This document shows, one piece after another, positions 11,601 through 21,300 of a stretch of DNA of 64,000 bases. Where the stretch lies: positions 10,855,367-10,919,366 of the forward strand of contig CAJINV010000003.1 in assembly GCA_905178155.1 (NCBI GenBank), in the 5' to 3' direction. The stretch is from Amoebophrya sp. A120 (Eukaryota; Sar; Dinophyceae; Syndiniales; Amoebophryaceae). The position numbers and the translations under genes were made by a program. Each line of letters opens with the position of its first letter. Within the stretch, counting starts at the first letter, position 1. The notes under the pieces were generated by a model, which searched no databases, was not told the DNA's origin, and saw only the letters and a program-made list of their open reading frames with translations.

Positions 11601-14600
11601 CCTGAGGAAGGGGGCGAGGAAAATCAAAACCCTAATCAGGATTGGCTCGATTTGTTTTCAGAGGAGGCGCCTGAAAAATCCCCGAAGCAGAAAAAGAAAG
11701 CTGAGAATGGAAATCGAAAAAGAAAGTCTAATACAGTTGATGCTGATGAAAAAGAGAACGAGACACAAGAAGCGCCTAGGATCCTCGTTGAAGGACCTAC
11801 ACGAAAGAAACTTCGCAAGAAGGGCCGAGGGCATGACAAGAAAAAGCGCAAAGAACGCAACGACAAAGGCCAAAGTCGTGGCCCTCGAGCAAAGAAAAGG
11901 CAGAAAGTCAATCTTGTGTCGTCATCTGACCTTTTGAAAGATCTACCGATGGAATTTGAAAAAGAAGCAGAAGCTATATTCCAGATTCGTCATGAATTAG
12001 AGGAGGACGAAACTCCTTACCTCTTTGGCTTGCAGCACACTTGGGCCAAGTGTCTGGAAAGTCCTGACGCAATCAAATGGATCGAGTCAGATACGAAAGA
12101 ACGCCTAGCGCTAGAAGAAGCAAATACGTGGAGGCATGCAACCGCAGAAGACATCAAAGAGATGGGTGATAAGTTAGAGATTATCCCGACGGTATGCATC
12201 TACACGAAGAAGAGAGACGGACGCTACAAGTGTCGTCTCGTAGCACTAGGAAACAGGCAAAAGCTATCTCTTCAAGGAGAAATATACAGCCCAACTGTGA
12301 GCCATGCCGCTAACAGGTATTTACTTGTTGAAGCAGCAGCACGCGGATGGAAAGTTAGACAGTTCGATATTTCAAATGCGTTTGTGCGTGCAGCTCTAGG
12401 TGACGAGATCGTGTTATGTCGCCTGCCCAAGCACAACAGCTGGAGCAAGAACAAAGAAAAAGGCGATGTTGTCAGGCTGTTAAAGTCGTTATACGGTCTG
12501 AAGATCAGCCCACGCCGCTGGTATGACGAATATTCCGGCAGACTCAAGAAGTTAGGCTGGGTTGTATCCGAACACGAACCAGGTTTGTTCAAGAAGTTTG
12601 CAAAAGACAAACAGGGAAAAGAGCAAGAGCTCTGGCTAGCAGTTTACGTAGATGACAACATTATCTCAGGCGAAGATGATGACCTTGTCGCTGCAGAAAT
12701 GAATGCAATTTTAGCAGAGTTCCCAGGAAAAGAAATTCTCGCAGAATATGACAAGGAAGGCAATGAGATCCGCGACCTTCTCGGCGCAAAGTTGACCTTC
12801 AACGCGAAAAAGAGAGTCATGAAAATCACTTGCGAAGACGCAATTGATAAGCTGCTTGAGAAATTTCACATGAAGGACTGCCGCGCAGTAGTTTCCCCAT
12901 GTTTACCAAATTCCCACGCAGACTTGGACTCGCCGTCGAATTCCACATTTCCGATAAGATCGCTAGTAGGCGGAATGTTGTATATCAGTTGCGTTGCCCG
13001 GCCTGATATCGCATTCGCAGTACAAAGAGTAGCGACGCAGGTAGCTAGTCCAACCGACCAAACGGTAAAAGATGCTAAGCGTATTCTGGCGTATTTGAAA
13101 GGAACCAAATCGCAAGGATTGGAATACAGCAAGCAGCAAGAGAAAAAGTTCAAAGAAATCTACACAAAAGCCGCAGAGCTAGAAAACAAGGAATACAGAG
13201 ACACTATTGCTTTCTGCGATGCAGATTTTGCAGGATGTTCTGTAAGTTTTCGATCCACGTCAGGAACAATCCTATATCGACGCGGAGTTCCCATCTGTTG
13301 GAAGTCGAAACGTCAATCGATTCGAGCTACGTCAACAATGGAAGCCGAGTATTGCGCGATGTATGACTGTGTAAGGATGACTATGGACCAAGGATATTTG
13401 AACTGGTTTTCAGAACAAGAGTCAGGATCTCTACCGTTGATCTTCAACGACAACAAGTCCGCGCTTGCGTTGAGTCAGACAACCGTAGCCACGAAAAGAT
13501 CCAAGCACATGAGTCTTCGACTACACCTAGTACGAGACTACGTAAAAGACTTGTGCTATGTAAACACGGATATCAATCTAGCGGATGGATTGACCAAACC
13601 ACTTCCAGGAGAGAAGTATATCCAAATCTTCAAAGCTCCCGCACGAAAAGCTAATGAAGTATTTGCGAAAGCCCACTTTGTTGACTTCAATAATCTCTAG
13701 GATTGATTGATGCGAATTTCACACAAAGTCATCTCATCTGATTCATTTCGATGATTTAATGTTCATTCGGAAGGGGGAATGTTAGGCAAGATATGAAATC
13801 CACCAGGATCATAAGCCAAGCAAATTCCCTACGACCTAAATTGAATGCTCATTGAAATCAGGCTCTAAATTTGTCGTTCAAATTTGGATCCAAAGTGAAG
13901 TCAGCATGTTCATACAAATGAACCAAGAATGAAGTTCATTCAAATCCCACACTGTAAGCTAGTGATGATCAACGATGGTTGATCGGATTTCTCATAAATT
14001 TAGGGTGATTAGAATAAATTTGAACTTTCATGTTTTACCCCCCTGACTGAGACGTCAAAATTTGTGTGTTGTCTGGAGCGCTAAATTTTTCCCCACAGGC
14101 TGTGACGATAGTCACCATAGATTGATTGCGACTAAGAAACACTGAATCCCACCTAGATTCTGCTTGACATCCAAGATGGCCAGTGTTCACACCGCCCGCG
14201 TTTCTTCGTCGTTGATTGTCTTCACACCGTGAAAATTCGGTTGACAGTTAGTCGTATACAAGCGGCACAGTGCCTCCACAGTAAAAAAATGCCTTTTCGA
14301 GTTGTCGTATCTGTTTTCAAAAAGATTCAATGCCAAACTTTCATCAGGACCTGACGGAAATTCTGAAATACGCGAAGTGTCCACCTGTGGGCATGCTGGG
14401 CAACACGAGCCCGATTCTTGCGGCGCACTCGGCCGCCATGGAAAGCGCATCGGCATCTATTCTCGGGGGCATGAATAGCCCCAATGCCTCCAACGCGTTG
14501 AAGGGAAACAAGAGGCATGCGTCCCCGGGAAAGGGCGTCGGAGGGGGCGGGGGACACAGCAATCGGATAAGCTACGGACCAGATGGAGACGAGAAGTACA

Positions 14601-17063
14601 TGGTGCAGAAGTACATCGAACGACCTTTGATCATCAACAACCGGAAATTCGACATCCGTCAGTGGGTCGTGGTCACTAGTTTTAACCCGAGCTTGCGTGT
14701 CTGGTTCTACCAGGATGCCTACCTTCGATTCGCGTCGCATCCCTACTCCACGAGCTCGATCGACGATAAGTTTGCGCACTTGACAAACAACGCAATCGTG
14801 AAGCACACCCCGGATAGCGGCTTCAATTATCCTGATCGCAAAAGTTGTAATATCGTCCCTGTTGTAGAAGGAGGAGGTGCTTGTACTTCTACCAGGAGGA
14901 CGAGGAGCAGCACAAGCATCACTGCGTGACAACGCAAGCCCAAGCTGCTTTCTGATCACCTGAATCTGTATGGCTGAGTCTGTTTTTTCCAATTAAAAAA
15001 GTATGAATATGCAGTTGCTACTTAAATTTTCTACCACATCTGCAGCGATACTTTTACTTTTGCCTTGCATAGGAAAGTGGATGATACTATGTGGCACTCG
15101 GACAAGTTTGCGAAATACCTGGCTAGCGAGAATATTCGTTGCCCCAGCAACACTTCCAGTTCGAGTTCTTCCTCCTCCTCCAGCGGGAATAATAGCACCA
15201 AGAGCACCAGTGGCACCAAACGACTGAACTGGAGCGACATCCAGCGCCAGATGAAGCGGCTAGTGTGGCTGAGTTTAAATTCAGCGAAGGACCGCGTTGT
15301 AGAGCGATCGCTCTCCTTCGAACTTTTCGGCTATGATTTCATGGTCGACGAGTGCGGTCACGTGTGGATTATCGAGTGCAACAGCAGCCCGGATCTCAGC
15401 TTTTCGACCTCGACCACCCGCGATTTGGTGTCGAAGATGATGCCAGACATGCTCAATGTGGTGCTGGAGGAGGAGAAAGTGGGCTCGGGCGAACCGTCCA
15501 AGAACAACAAAACCTGCGGCCGGTTCGTCCGCCTGGAGCCTGACTACTCGAAGTTGGTCTCGCCCAGATCCAGGTCCAACAGCAGTCCCTACGCGCAGAT
15601 GCAGCTCATTCCGCCCACGACCACCCTGTTCCCATTCTCCCCGCCACTGCAGCAGAACGGTGGCCGCAGCAGCGTTCCTTACGATAGTGCACAAGATGAA
15701 TCGTTCAACTCCCACTTCTTCCCTTGGGGCGTCATGGAAAATGTCTAATGGTGGATGCATGCGCCCTTGAATAAAAGTTGGACCTAGTCGTGCAGGCACT
15801 GCTCTACGTCGCATTACAGCCGTATTGATTTGGAAGCCGAAACATTAGTAGCATGTGTGAAGACCACAACTGTGCGTGGATTTTCATTTATCTTGTCATG
15901 ATTGAGATTGATAAACGGTAAGACCATACTACCATATAAGCATGCCCGTGAAATGCGGGGCACGGTGGAGGAACGGTTCTCTCTGCACTCGAATACTTGT
16001 AGCAGCGCGTTGATGACGATCAACGGCGCGGCTTACAGTCGCGATATTCTGGCAGCGGTGAATGGTAAGGGGCCGAGCAACAATGGCAGCAAGTCTGGCG
16101 GCGGGGGTGGCAGCAAAATGAACAAGACGACTGGATCTTTGTCTGCCGCACTGTTGGGTGGTTATGGTACTTCGGCTGGTATAAGTGGACTGACAAACTC
16201 GGCTGCTTTCTACACACCGATTTCTGCACACACGATCCACACCAAGACCGACCGAGAGATGATGGACAGCCTCCTGGTACCGCTCCGCGAACGCATGCTG
16301 CAAACGATGGGGCTATCCACAAAAAAAGGATCCATCCCCATCCAATTTCTCATGGCAAAACATCAACATGCATCAAAGTAGTCTGGTTTTGTCATGTAGA
16401 ACCAAAAAATGGATCGGGATGGGTTTTTTTTGTGGATAGGGGCCGATCGACCGAGGTAGCAAGGATGTTGGTGACAAACAAGACGCGGGGACGAACAAGA
16501 AGAAGAAGCGCAGCAGCGTCCTGCGCAGTCGCAGCTTGGTTTTGGAAGGCGAGCAAGGCACTGGCGGACCAGCAGCCACGAGAGTAAGCGGGACAGCAAA
16601 CGCCTCGGAAAACAAGCAACCTGAACAGCAAGCGTCTTCGAAGAAAAAAGGTAGTGCTAGTACTGGTCCTGCACCACCGGTACCCTCTAGTACTGGCGCA
16701 GCAGAGGGCCTCGACGGAAGTGGAGGTCCCTTAATACTGGGGGGTAGCGTATTCTCTGCAAAAATATTGTATTGACTCCTACAATGTGACAAGTCTGGCT
16801 TCCTACCAGATCTAGCATGGCAGCTTACATTTTTGTTCTAGAAAGAAAGCTAAGCATTTGCATGTGCGATTTTTAGGTATGGGATGCGATACAACTTTTG
16901 CAATGCATATAGCAGCGCAGCTGCTGGGGATTCGGCGGCAGTCACCACGGCCGAGGCCTTAGCCGGTGCAGGAAGTACCGTAGGCAACGACTATCGATTG
17001 CGTATTTGTCTCGGTCTGGAACGTTGCAAGACTTGTCGTGACGCTTGTCCGACATGGTTGTAG
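5614..17063 (+). CDS. TTLL3/8-type tubulin ligase (probable glycylase), copia element in intron
   Basis: ATP-grasp enzyme of the tubulin tyrosine ligase-like family; TTLL3/8 members add glycine to tubulin in cilia. Exons: about 5614-5878, 6041-6459, 14348-14827, 15077-about 15732, about 15944-16313, 16444-16749, 16915-17063. Motifs in order: GGLTTKSGLLRNL, NIWILKPTNANRGRGIRVV (ATP-binding), YMVQKYIERPL, NRKFDIRQWVVV, VWFYQDAYLRF, then AKDRVVERSLSFELFGYDF and HVWIIECNSSPDLS with the metal/ATP Glu and Asn. A Gly/Ser-rich insert of about 80 residues interrupts the core before YMVQKY. The tail after about 15940 is long and low-complexity and ends in a Cys-rich stretch (RICLGLERCKTCRDACPTWL). The third intron (6460-14347) is GT-AG and contains a whole retrotransposon. 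Four others are introner elements or look like them. Family assignment is firm; glycylation rather than another modification is inferred from best motif resemblance. Confidence 0.85.
5879..6035 (+). mobile_element. Introner element in TTLL gene
   Basis: TIRs TATGCACTGCAAAG.. (5879) and its inverted partner ending ..CTTTTGCGATGCATA (6035). Perfect target duplication CATGC (5874-5878, 6036-6040). Removing 5879-6040 joins RNLERYM to PNVNERIK in frame. GCATGACAAA sits inside at 5928. Confidence 0.92.
6853..7319 (+). repeat. 5' LTR of copia element
   Basis: Starts TGTTAGGC, ends CGGTTGACA. It contains an AATAAA-like signal near 7087. Same length as the 3' LTR. Confidence 0.96.
7320..8192 (+). other. 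copia leader
   Basis: 873 bp between LTR and gag. The sequence right after the LTR (TTCTAACGGCACAGCC) does not start with the TGG expected of a tRNA 3'-end primer site. An internal tRNA-fragment primer, as in Drosophila copia, is possible but I cannot name the tRNA. CAACACGACAACA units recur near 7368-7420, and GGTACTAAA occurs three times (7469, 7775, 7983), which could be splice donors. There is a 19-A run near 7853. Confidence 0.6.
8193..9338 (+). CDS. gag: copia Gag polyprotein
   Basis: 381 codons. It has an all-helical gag body with the copia-type block ending in SNPQTAGARRMLIKEYFNSK and VEEHIDKLKNFWNFKLGA, then a zinc knuckle C-x2-C-x4-H-x4-C (WCSNCNSESHNAKDC, near residues 320-335) and a Lys/Gly-rich basic tail. 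It forms the virus-like particle and binds element RNA. It ends at TGA 9336-9338, and the same frame then stays open into pol with no further stop. Confidence 0.93.
   Translation: MGALGDDHRPSTSGAVGMLYDAEHEGETGKDFQTFKGSVIAQAFSLNIGPQFKDDLEGKVCMDKWDEVDQLACDQWVADGKHENDFWPTYTTEVRSAYAKLYGTVFKSLTGKARSKAQDIQEEPGADACVVWLMLQIKEKSNPQTAGARRMLIKEYFNSKQGEDETVEEHIDKLKNFWNFKLGAKVTAEELRYHCIFGNMREEFDECNKRALANGFSFEETKNHMVEEERALSSNGETTKHRANLVRNKNSRNQHGPRPDHVQKNREKQMFSNMLKKEMPSLIQQAAANLIAQNPNLTQNHTAGGNDDSHAANYAGDSKWCSNCNSESHNAKDCWYKNGKSSNKSSNKSSGKGNNTNTVRKGNDKPKGGGKKGKGKKGRKC
9339..13700 (+). CDS. pol: copia Pol polyprotein (protease, integrase, RT, RNase H)
   Basis: Same frame as gag, open from 9339 to the TAG ending at 13700. 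No ATG is needed; the first in-frame TTG is 9369. Protease active site CDSGATSH near 10090. Integrase: H-x4-H..C-x2-C zinc finger (about 10517-10575), then catalytic Asp in DFDFTG (about 10655), Asp in RSDNAKEF (about 10833) and Glu in NGKVERYN (about 10948). An acidic/basic linker spans about 11450-11930. Reverse transcriptase: VRQFDISNAFVRA (about 12356), LKSLYGLKISPRRW and the YVDD box (about 12645). RNase H: FCDADFAGC and STMEAEYCAMYD, ending near LADGLTKPLPGEKY. All domains are intact. Expression probably needs readthrough of the gag UGA. Confidence 0.95.
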   Translation, partial: VLDGVSKKSSLLHKLQKVRKLFLRLTKTRCYNTNYSRCFSTKFLTKIPPQKNPPQKEQPPGDEPPVTTSHFEEDECAFDSKLDIFNPDLSSLIDMDDLFSDLEKNEDETCTNDAAGPTRQLKGKRKRAELELAEQFATPEMANMTQQVQALESTDREIRKILFPRSHVSDASKAERVEKCNLSQDAVFSIVAKESEQNHSPEYTARKLAHLYSVRESALRKVREANDAHRNKKDEQHRNHETAFNCVDDAICDSGATSHMSGRPEIFESWDDSNPVRITVADGKELDGPGYFGTLKPNALGCKRAIFHPFLPQTLLSVEQLKKEGYRVVFDEGGNYLQSRKTGKRIFLHKGIGTKLPAVALGFNEDPGEKGLLCEEIETESTMMTKAEKMLLDHQRAGHRSLPGIVVRCPACDLAKSKGAQHAKAKKECYKVEKFNDQVDFDFTGPWEPDYWSQRWVLNAIDQATSWPRSFICKSKAEAGAKLQVWINEEGPPKRVRSDNAKEFKEPGSTWKKTAQKQSPPIHTDYSAPYEPQENGKVERYNQTHQNGVRAMMVGVDKRMWSYAARTFSHIFARTPTAKGGESPFEKRFKRKPSIKYFRRFGCLVYAKDHSQKSKLEDRFTRGIFLGYAQENSTYLVGMWSADGRCKKSSKIRFGVHEVKCCKFDESVLVSKIDDLKPDADKLLIDFPNPARLGDSSQLVEPNVPAVDHDQSSRGQDAPRTDRSKDEEDADKRSSKEKETVENDEGKSFEGGEQPEEGGEENQNPNQDWLDLFSEEAPEKSPKQKKKAENGNRKRKSNTVDADEKENETQEAPRILVEGPTRKKLRKKGRGHDKKKRKERNDKGQSRGPRAKKRQKVNLVSSSDLLKDLPMEFEKEAEAIFQIRHELEEDETPYLFGLQHTWAKCLESPDAIKWIESDTKERLALEEANTWRHATAEDIKEMGDKLEIIPTVCIYTKKRDGRYKCRLVALGNRQKLSLQGEIYSPTVSHAANRYLLVEAAARGWKVRQFDISNAFVRAALGDEIVLCRLPKHNSWSKNKEKGDVVRLLKSLYGLKISPRRWYDEYSGRLKKLGWVVSEHEPGLFKKFAKDKQGKEQELWLAVYVDDNIISGEDDDLVAAEMNAILAEFPGKEILAEYDKEGNEIRDLLGAKLTFNAKKRVMKITCEDAIDKLLEKFHMKDCRAVVSPCLPNSHADLDSPSNSTFPIRSLVGGMLYISCVARPDIAFAVQRVATQVASPTDQTVKDAKRILAYLKGTKSQGLEYSKQQEKKFKEIYTKAAELENKEYRDTIAFCDADFAGCSVSFRSTSGTILYRRGVPICWKSKRQSIRATSTMEAEYCAMYDCVRMTMDQGYLNWFSEQESGSLPLIFNDNKSALALSQTTVATKRSKHMSLRLHLVRDYVKDLCYVNTDINLADGLTKPLPGEKYIQIFKAPARKANEVFAKAHFVDFNNL
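13771..13779 (+). promoter_or_regulatory. Polypurine tract of copia element
   Basis: AAGGGGGAA directly abuts the 3' LTR; it is the expected primer for plus-strand synthesis. Confidence 0.9.
13780..14246 (+). repeat. 3' LTR of copia element
   Basis: 467 bp, TG..CA ends. About nine substitutions and no indels against the 5' LTR by eye alignment. Confidence 0.96.
14828..15071 (+). mobile_element. Introner element in TTLL gene
   Basis: TIRs TATCCTGATCGCAAAAG.. and an inverted partner (revcomp TATGCAAGGCAAAAG..). No convincing target repeat. Element plus 5 bp is 249 nt, which keeps the frame from SGFN to VDDTMWHSDKF. Confidence 0.75.
15733..15943 (+). other. Probable introner intron, ends uncertain (TTLL gene)
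   Basis: The frame ends in a stop soon after GVMENV and resumes as HAREMRGTVEERF near 15941. CATGGAAAATG at the left resembles the inverted right end near ACCATATA, but an exact in-frame cut was not found. Confidence 0.5.
16314..16438 (+). mobile_element. Short introner element in TTLL gene
   Basis: 125 bp, ends TATCCACAAAAAAA and TTTTTTTTGTGGATA, nearly a hairpin over 30 bp per arm. Perfect duplication GGGGC (16309-16313, 16439-16443). Removal joins LQTMG to PIDRGSKDVGDK in frame. Confidence 0.92.
16750..16909 (+). mobile_element. Introner element in TTLL gene
   Basis: TATTCTCTGCAAAA.. and ..TTTTGCAATGCATA ends; target repeats TAGCG and TAGCA. The join keeps the last exon, ending at TAG 17061, in frame. 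Confidence 0.85.
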
Positions 17064-18364
17064 AGATTATCAAGCATGTTGCAAAAGAGCGCTGCCTTTT
17101 TTTTTATTATGCAAAGATGGACGGCCAAAACAGTAACATGCGGAATGCGCGATATAAAACTTTCCATGCTTAGCGGCCTATTGGAATATCTGTGTCATCC
17201 ACGGGCTGCGTCCAATAGCATGACAGCTTTCCAATAAACCCGGACACATTTACAATCCATAACAACCAGGGAGTAGCAGACTCGGAGCCAAATGCGAAGG
17301 AGGGTAATCCAAATCCTCCATCTGCATCTCTCCGCAGGCAAAGCTCGTCGGGCCTGACCAAAAAGAGCAAGCAAACGTCTTGACGTGGAGGAAGATAGAT
17401 TTGCTGTATCTCATGTTTACCGATCACTGTAAATGAGAAGCAATCGTCGATTTTTATTTTCGTACTATCAGTCGTCTGTTTCGTTTTCGATTAACTGTCG
17501 TATGCAATTATTTCATGGTGCTTCGGCTTTCGTAATATTTCACATCATTTTTTCGCTGATTTGTATATTTTCATCTTTTCAGAAGCAACACCCAGAAAGA
17601 ATACTGATTTTTGTAATTTGCGATGCTTTGGAAATAAATCAATCTTGTCTATAGTGTCAATTAATATCGTATGGCGTTGCAGGAGTGGGTAAAACTGCTC
17701 GGCCTTCAGGTTTCTAAATGCTGTATGGTTGAACAGTAAAAGAGTCTCCCGAATACAACGATTACCAACGCACTGTACACAAATTTTGATTGGACGTGTA
17801 TGATAGCTTGACTGCTCCTGCAGGGCCTGGCGCTTTGCGAAACAACTCACTACATGACGAGACGTGGAAACAGCACGCCGGACATCTGGTCCATCATGTC
17901 CATTGTTACACGCGCACGCCCGGTGTCCTGTAATCGAGATTCTGATTTGGTGTAACATACTGCTCTAGCTGCATCTGAGCCTACCACAGAGGGCATTCGG
18001 ATTTTGGTTGTAGATTAATCTTAGTGGGCAAGCAGCAATGCAGGAATGGAATTAGATTATCCATATCCATCACCATCGCACCAATGGGGACCACTTATCT
18101 ATCAGCGACAGAGAGAGAGAGTGAATACCGGCCGTAGCGCATGAGAAACAAGAGATTGATTGGCATGAGCGATGTTAGTGCAGCAGCACATTGGCAGGTT
18201 TAGAAAGATATTTTTCACTGGAAGCGCCAGGTTAGAACGACACAGACATGGGACCATGAGAGCAGTAGAACACGAGATCGAGCAGAGGTAGCACAAATTC
18301 GTCCTGCCCCCGGACGAGTACTTGGCGCCCCGGACGAGTTTCTCTCTGCAACAACAGGACCGAC
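17064..18364. other. Intergenic, no gene recognised
   Basis: Short shadow ORFs only. Holds the TTLL 3' end and the polycystin 5' region. Confidence 0.5.
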
Positions 18365-21300
18365 ATGGCGGAAGAGGAGGATGCCGAGCTTGCTGCGATG
18401 GCGCGACTGCGCGGCGAGATCATTCGGCTCCAGTCCGAGCAGGCGCGCCGACGTGAGACGATCCGGCGCCAGGAGCAGAGGCACCAGGCGCTCCGGGAAG
18501 AACTCTATTCCAGAAAGGACGAGGCCTCGAAGCTTGCGAACATCATCGAATTTGAGGCCTCGAAGCTGGCCAATACGGCACTACAGCAGCAAAACGTCGA
18601 AGCCGCCCAAGCGCTGGAGAAACAGGAGGCGCTGAAGAAGAGCTGCGCCACGCTGCTCGACGAATTCATTCCGGGCGTGTACTCCCAAGCGGGCGAGAAG
18701 CTTGCCGCTCGCGCCGCAAAGCTCGCGAACGCCGGAAGCGCAAACGCCGACGACGACGAGGGCGAAAAGAAGGAAGCCTTCCACGACGTGGTGTGGATAA
18801 CCTACATCCGCCCGCTCACCGAGGATTTCAACTATCAAACCACCATGAAAATTTCCAAGGAGGCCGTGGTCCGCGAGATTCTCGAGGACGCCTGCGAGTA
18901 CTGGGGCTGTTCCGTCCGGGATAACAGCTTCTACAAGGGGGAAAAGGACCCCCGGCCGATCACGCAGCAGCGGATCAACATGACCTCCGCGATCGTGGCA
19001 CAGCGGGACCCGGAGACGAAGCTGACCCAGAAGGAGTCGCTGATGCAGAGCCTGGATCCGCTGGGAAACTGCGTCGCCCCCACGACCTTGGGTCTGGTCG
19101 ACCACATCCAGGTTGGGGACCGGTTTCTCGGCGTCCTGTTTGCCGAGGAGGGGAAGAAAATGCTCACCGACGCGGTGTCGGAGGTGGACGGGAAGCCGCT
19201 GACGGCGGAGCAGCTGATCGCTCGGACCGCGGAGGACGACCAACTGATTTTTCAGTTCGACGACAGCCGCCGGGTCGCGGAGGTATTGCCGCTGACGGAG
19301 ATCGCGCACATCTACCTCGTGCACGACGATGAGGCGCCCTCCTGGATTCAGCGCGTGCTGTCTGGGAAGCGGCGGGCCACGCCGGAGCAACTGCGGAAGC
19401 AGGCGGCCGCGGAGGACGTGAACCCGGCCGCGACCCGCGCGGCGGAGTACCCGACCTGCCTGGAGGCCGTGAAAGCCTGGCCCGGCCTGTTCGTGGAACT
19501 GACCAACGCGGCGCAGGGCACGATGAAAAAAAACTACATGATCAAGACGTTTTTGCGACAAACCAAGTGTAGGGACGTGATAGTGTACGGCTTTCTCTTT
19601 CTCTTCACGCTCCTATCCCTCTTCATGTCGCTGGAGCGCGAAAAGGGGTTTTGGGCGGTCGAAGGTTTGCGTCGGTGCCTCGTGGATTCCAGGGGCGCGT
19701 CCGCGGTGAATGAGCCCCTCTACCCCGTTAGTGCAGCATCCATGCGCCGGCGCCAGCTGGTCGAGATTGGCGAAAGTGGGGGCGAGGAGCAGATCATCTA
19801 CTCTGAGCGCGATGGACAGCGTCATCTTCGTGCAGGACCGGCGGACGAGGAACCACAGTACCAGGAAGGCAGAGCATTATCATCATCATCATCATCATCA
19901 GTCACGGCAGATGGACGCGACGACACTCCTCCAGCAGCGGGGGCGCCGTCTGCGATACCAGGGCCAGCGCCTGGTACTGGAGCTGCGAAAGCAGGGGAGG
20001 TTGACCAAGGAAGGGATCAGGATCTTCGTCACCTGCCGCAACATAGAACTACTCCCCTCCGTCGAGTGAACGAGCTGCAAGAACTCCAGCCGCGCTCAAA
20101 AGATGGCCCTCTGTCACCATACACGACCTCGAGCGGCTCGTATCTTGTGCAAACGTAATGTCGCACACGCACTGGTCATGGTATCTATGTATAAGGATAA
20201 CGGATTGATGCCGCCATGCCTATGTCTGATAGATCTGCCCGTCGAAGTGAATCTGCATGACCTTTCTTGTTCTGTGCTGTCGAAAATGTTTTTTAAGTGC
20301 AGCTATTGTATATGCAATGCACACAGTATCATGGAATTATGGATGGCTAGCTCTAGTGCGTAGCGATACTTTTTTTGCAATGTATAGCAGCAGTACCATC
20401 TCCAGTACAGCAGCGAGCTCCGGAGGAAGGCAGCGGCAGCGGGGTCTGACAGCAGCAGCAAAACCACCGTCGAAACCGCCCCTGGATTTGAGGTTTGTTC
20501 CCGCAACGGAGGTGAAGTCGGTGGAGGAGCTGTACGGGTGGCTCACGGGCACGGTCGCGAACCAGGTGTTTGGGCCGCGGTCGACGCTGTGGCAGGACTA
20601 CCAGCCCGCCTACCAGCTGATCATACGGCAGCACCGCGTTCGCTCCAAGGAGTGCGACCGCCCGGATTTTGTGGCCCTGGCCACGAAAGAGGGCAGCAAC
20701 ATCGTGTGCTACGAGCCCAAAGTGCAAACCGGGTTCACCACCCAGTTTGACATGGGAGCCCAGACAGACAACTTCATCCAGTTTTTCCTGGACCGCCAGA
20801 CCAGCAGCCGCAGCAACACGACCAGTGGCAATTCCGTATACTGGAACGCGGCTCCGGCCTCCTGGTCGTACACGGTCCGAGGGGTACACGACAGTTACGA
20901 CGGCGGAGGGTTCACCACCTACTTTGACCTGAAATCCGCGATGCCGGGTCCGGACTACAATGCCACCAAGTTGCAGCTGGCGAAGCTCGACTTTGTCGAG
21001 GTGATGACGTTCCTGCGACAACGTGACTACTTTGATGTGACCACCCGCGCAATTCTGGTCGAACTCACGGTGTATCACCCAATCCTGAAGATGTACGTGT
21101 CGCTCTCGGCGAACTTCGAGCTGAAGGCCTCGGGGGGCGTCACTGCCACCATTTTCCTGCAGCCCGCGACCCCCCGTGCGGACACGGGACCCAAGTACCC
21201 GACCCACAGCACGCTGCTCACCCTTGACCTGCTGCGCTTTCTGCTTTGCTTCTATATGAGAGTGCCAGGGCTACCGAAATCGACAAAGTTGCAATAAATC

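Larger units (their letters stand above)
6853..14246 (+). mobile_element. Complete Ty1/copia LTR retrotransposon
   Basis: Two 467-bp LTRs (TG..CA ends) bound a gag ORF and a pol ORF in copia order: protease, integrase, reverse transcriptase, RNase H. The target duplication GTTAG (6848-6852 and 14247-14251) is perfect. The LTRs differ at about 9 of 467 positions by eye count (about 98% identity), so insertion is fairly recent. It sits in an intron, in the same orientation as the host gene. All catalytic motifs are intact apart from the single stop codon between gag and pol. Confidence 0.97.
6460..14347 (+). other. 7.9-kb GT-AG intron of TTLL gene
   Basis: Donor AGG/GTACAT at 6460, acceptor TTTCATCAG ending 14347. 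The join reads RGIRVVR-DLTEILKYAK, which is colinear with TTLL proteins. Outside the retrotransposon (6848-14251) the remaining sequence is about 390 bp on the left and 96 bp on the right, an ordinary intron length. Confidence 0.88.

Noticed and set aside
18581-19561. Long minus-strand ORF (326 codons)
   Set aside because: Arg/His/Leu-rich antisense shadow of the GC-rich polycystin exon; no domain.
19877-19902. ATC triplet run, and similar ATG runs at 40579 and 44512
   Set aside because: Simple repeats; the first is translated as His/Ser low complexity, the others belong to the shared introner module.
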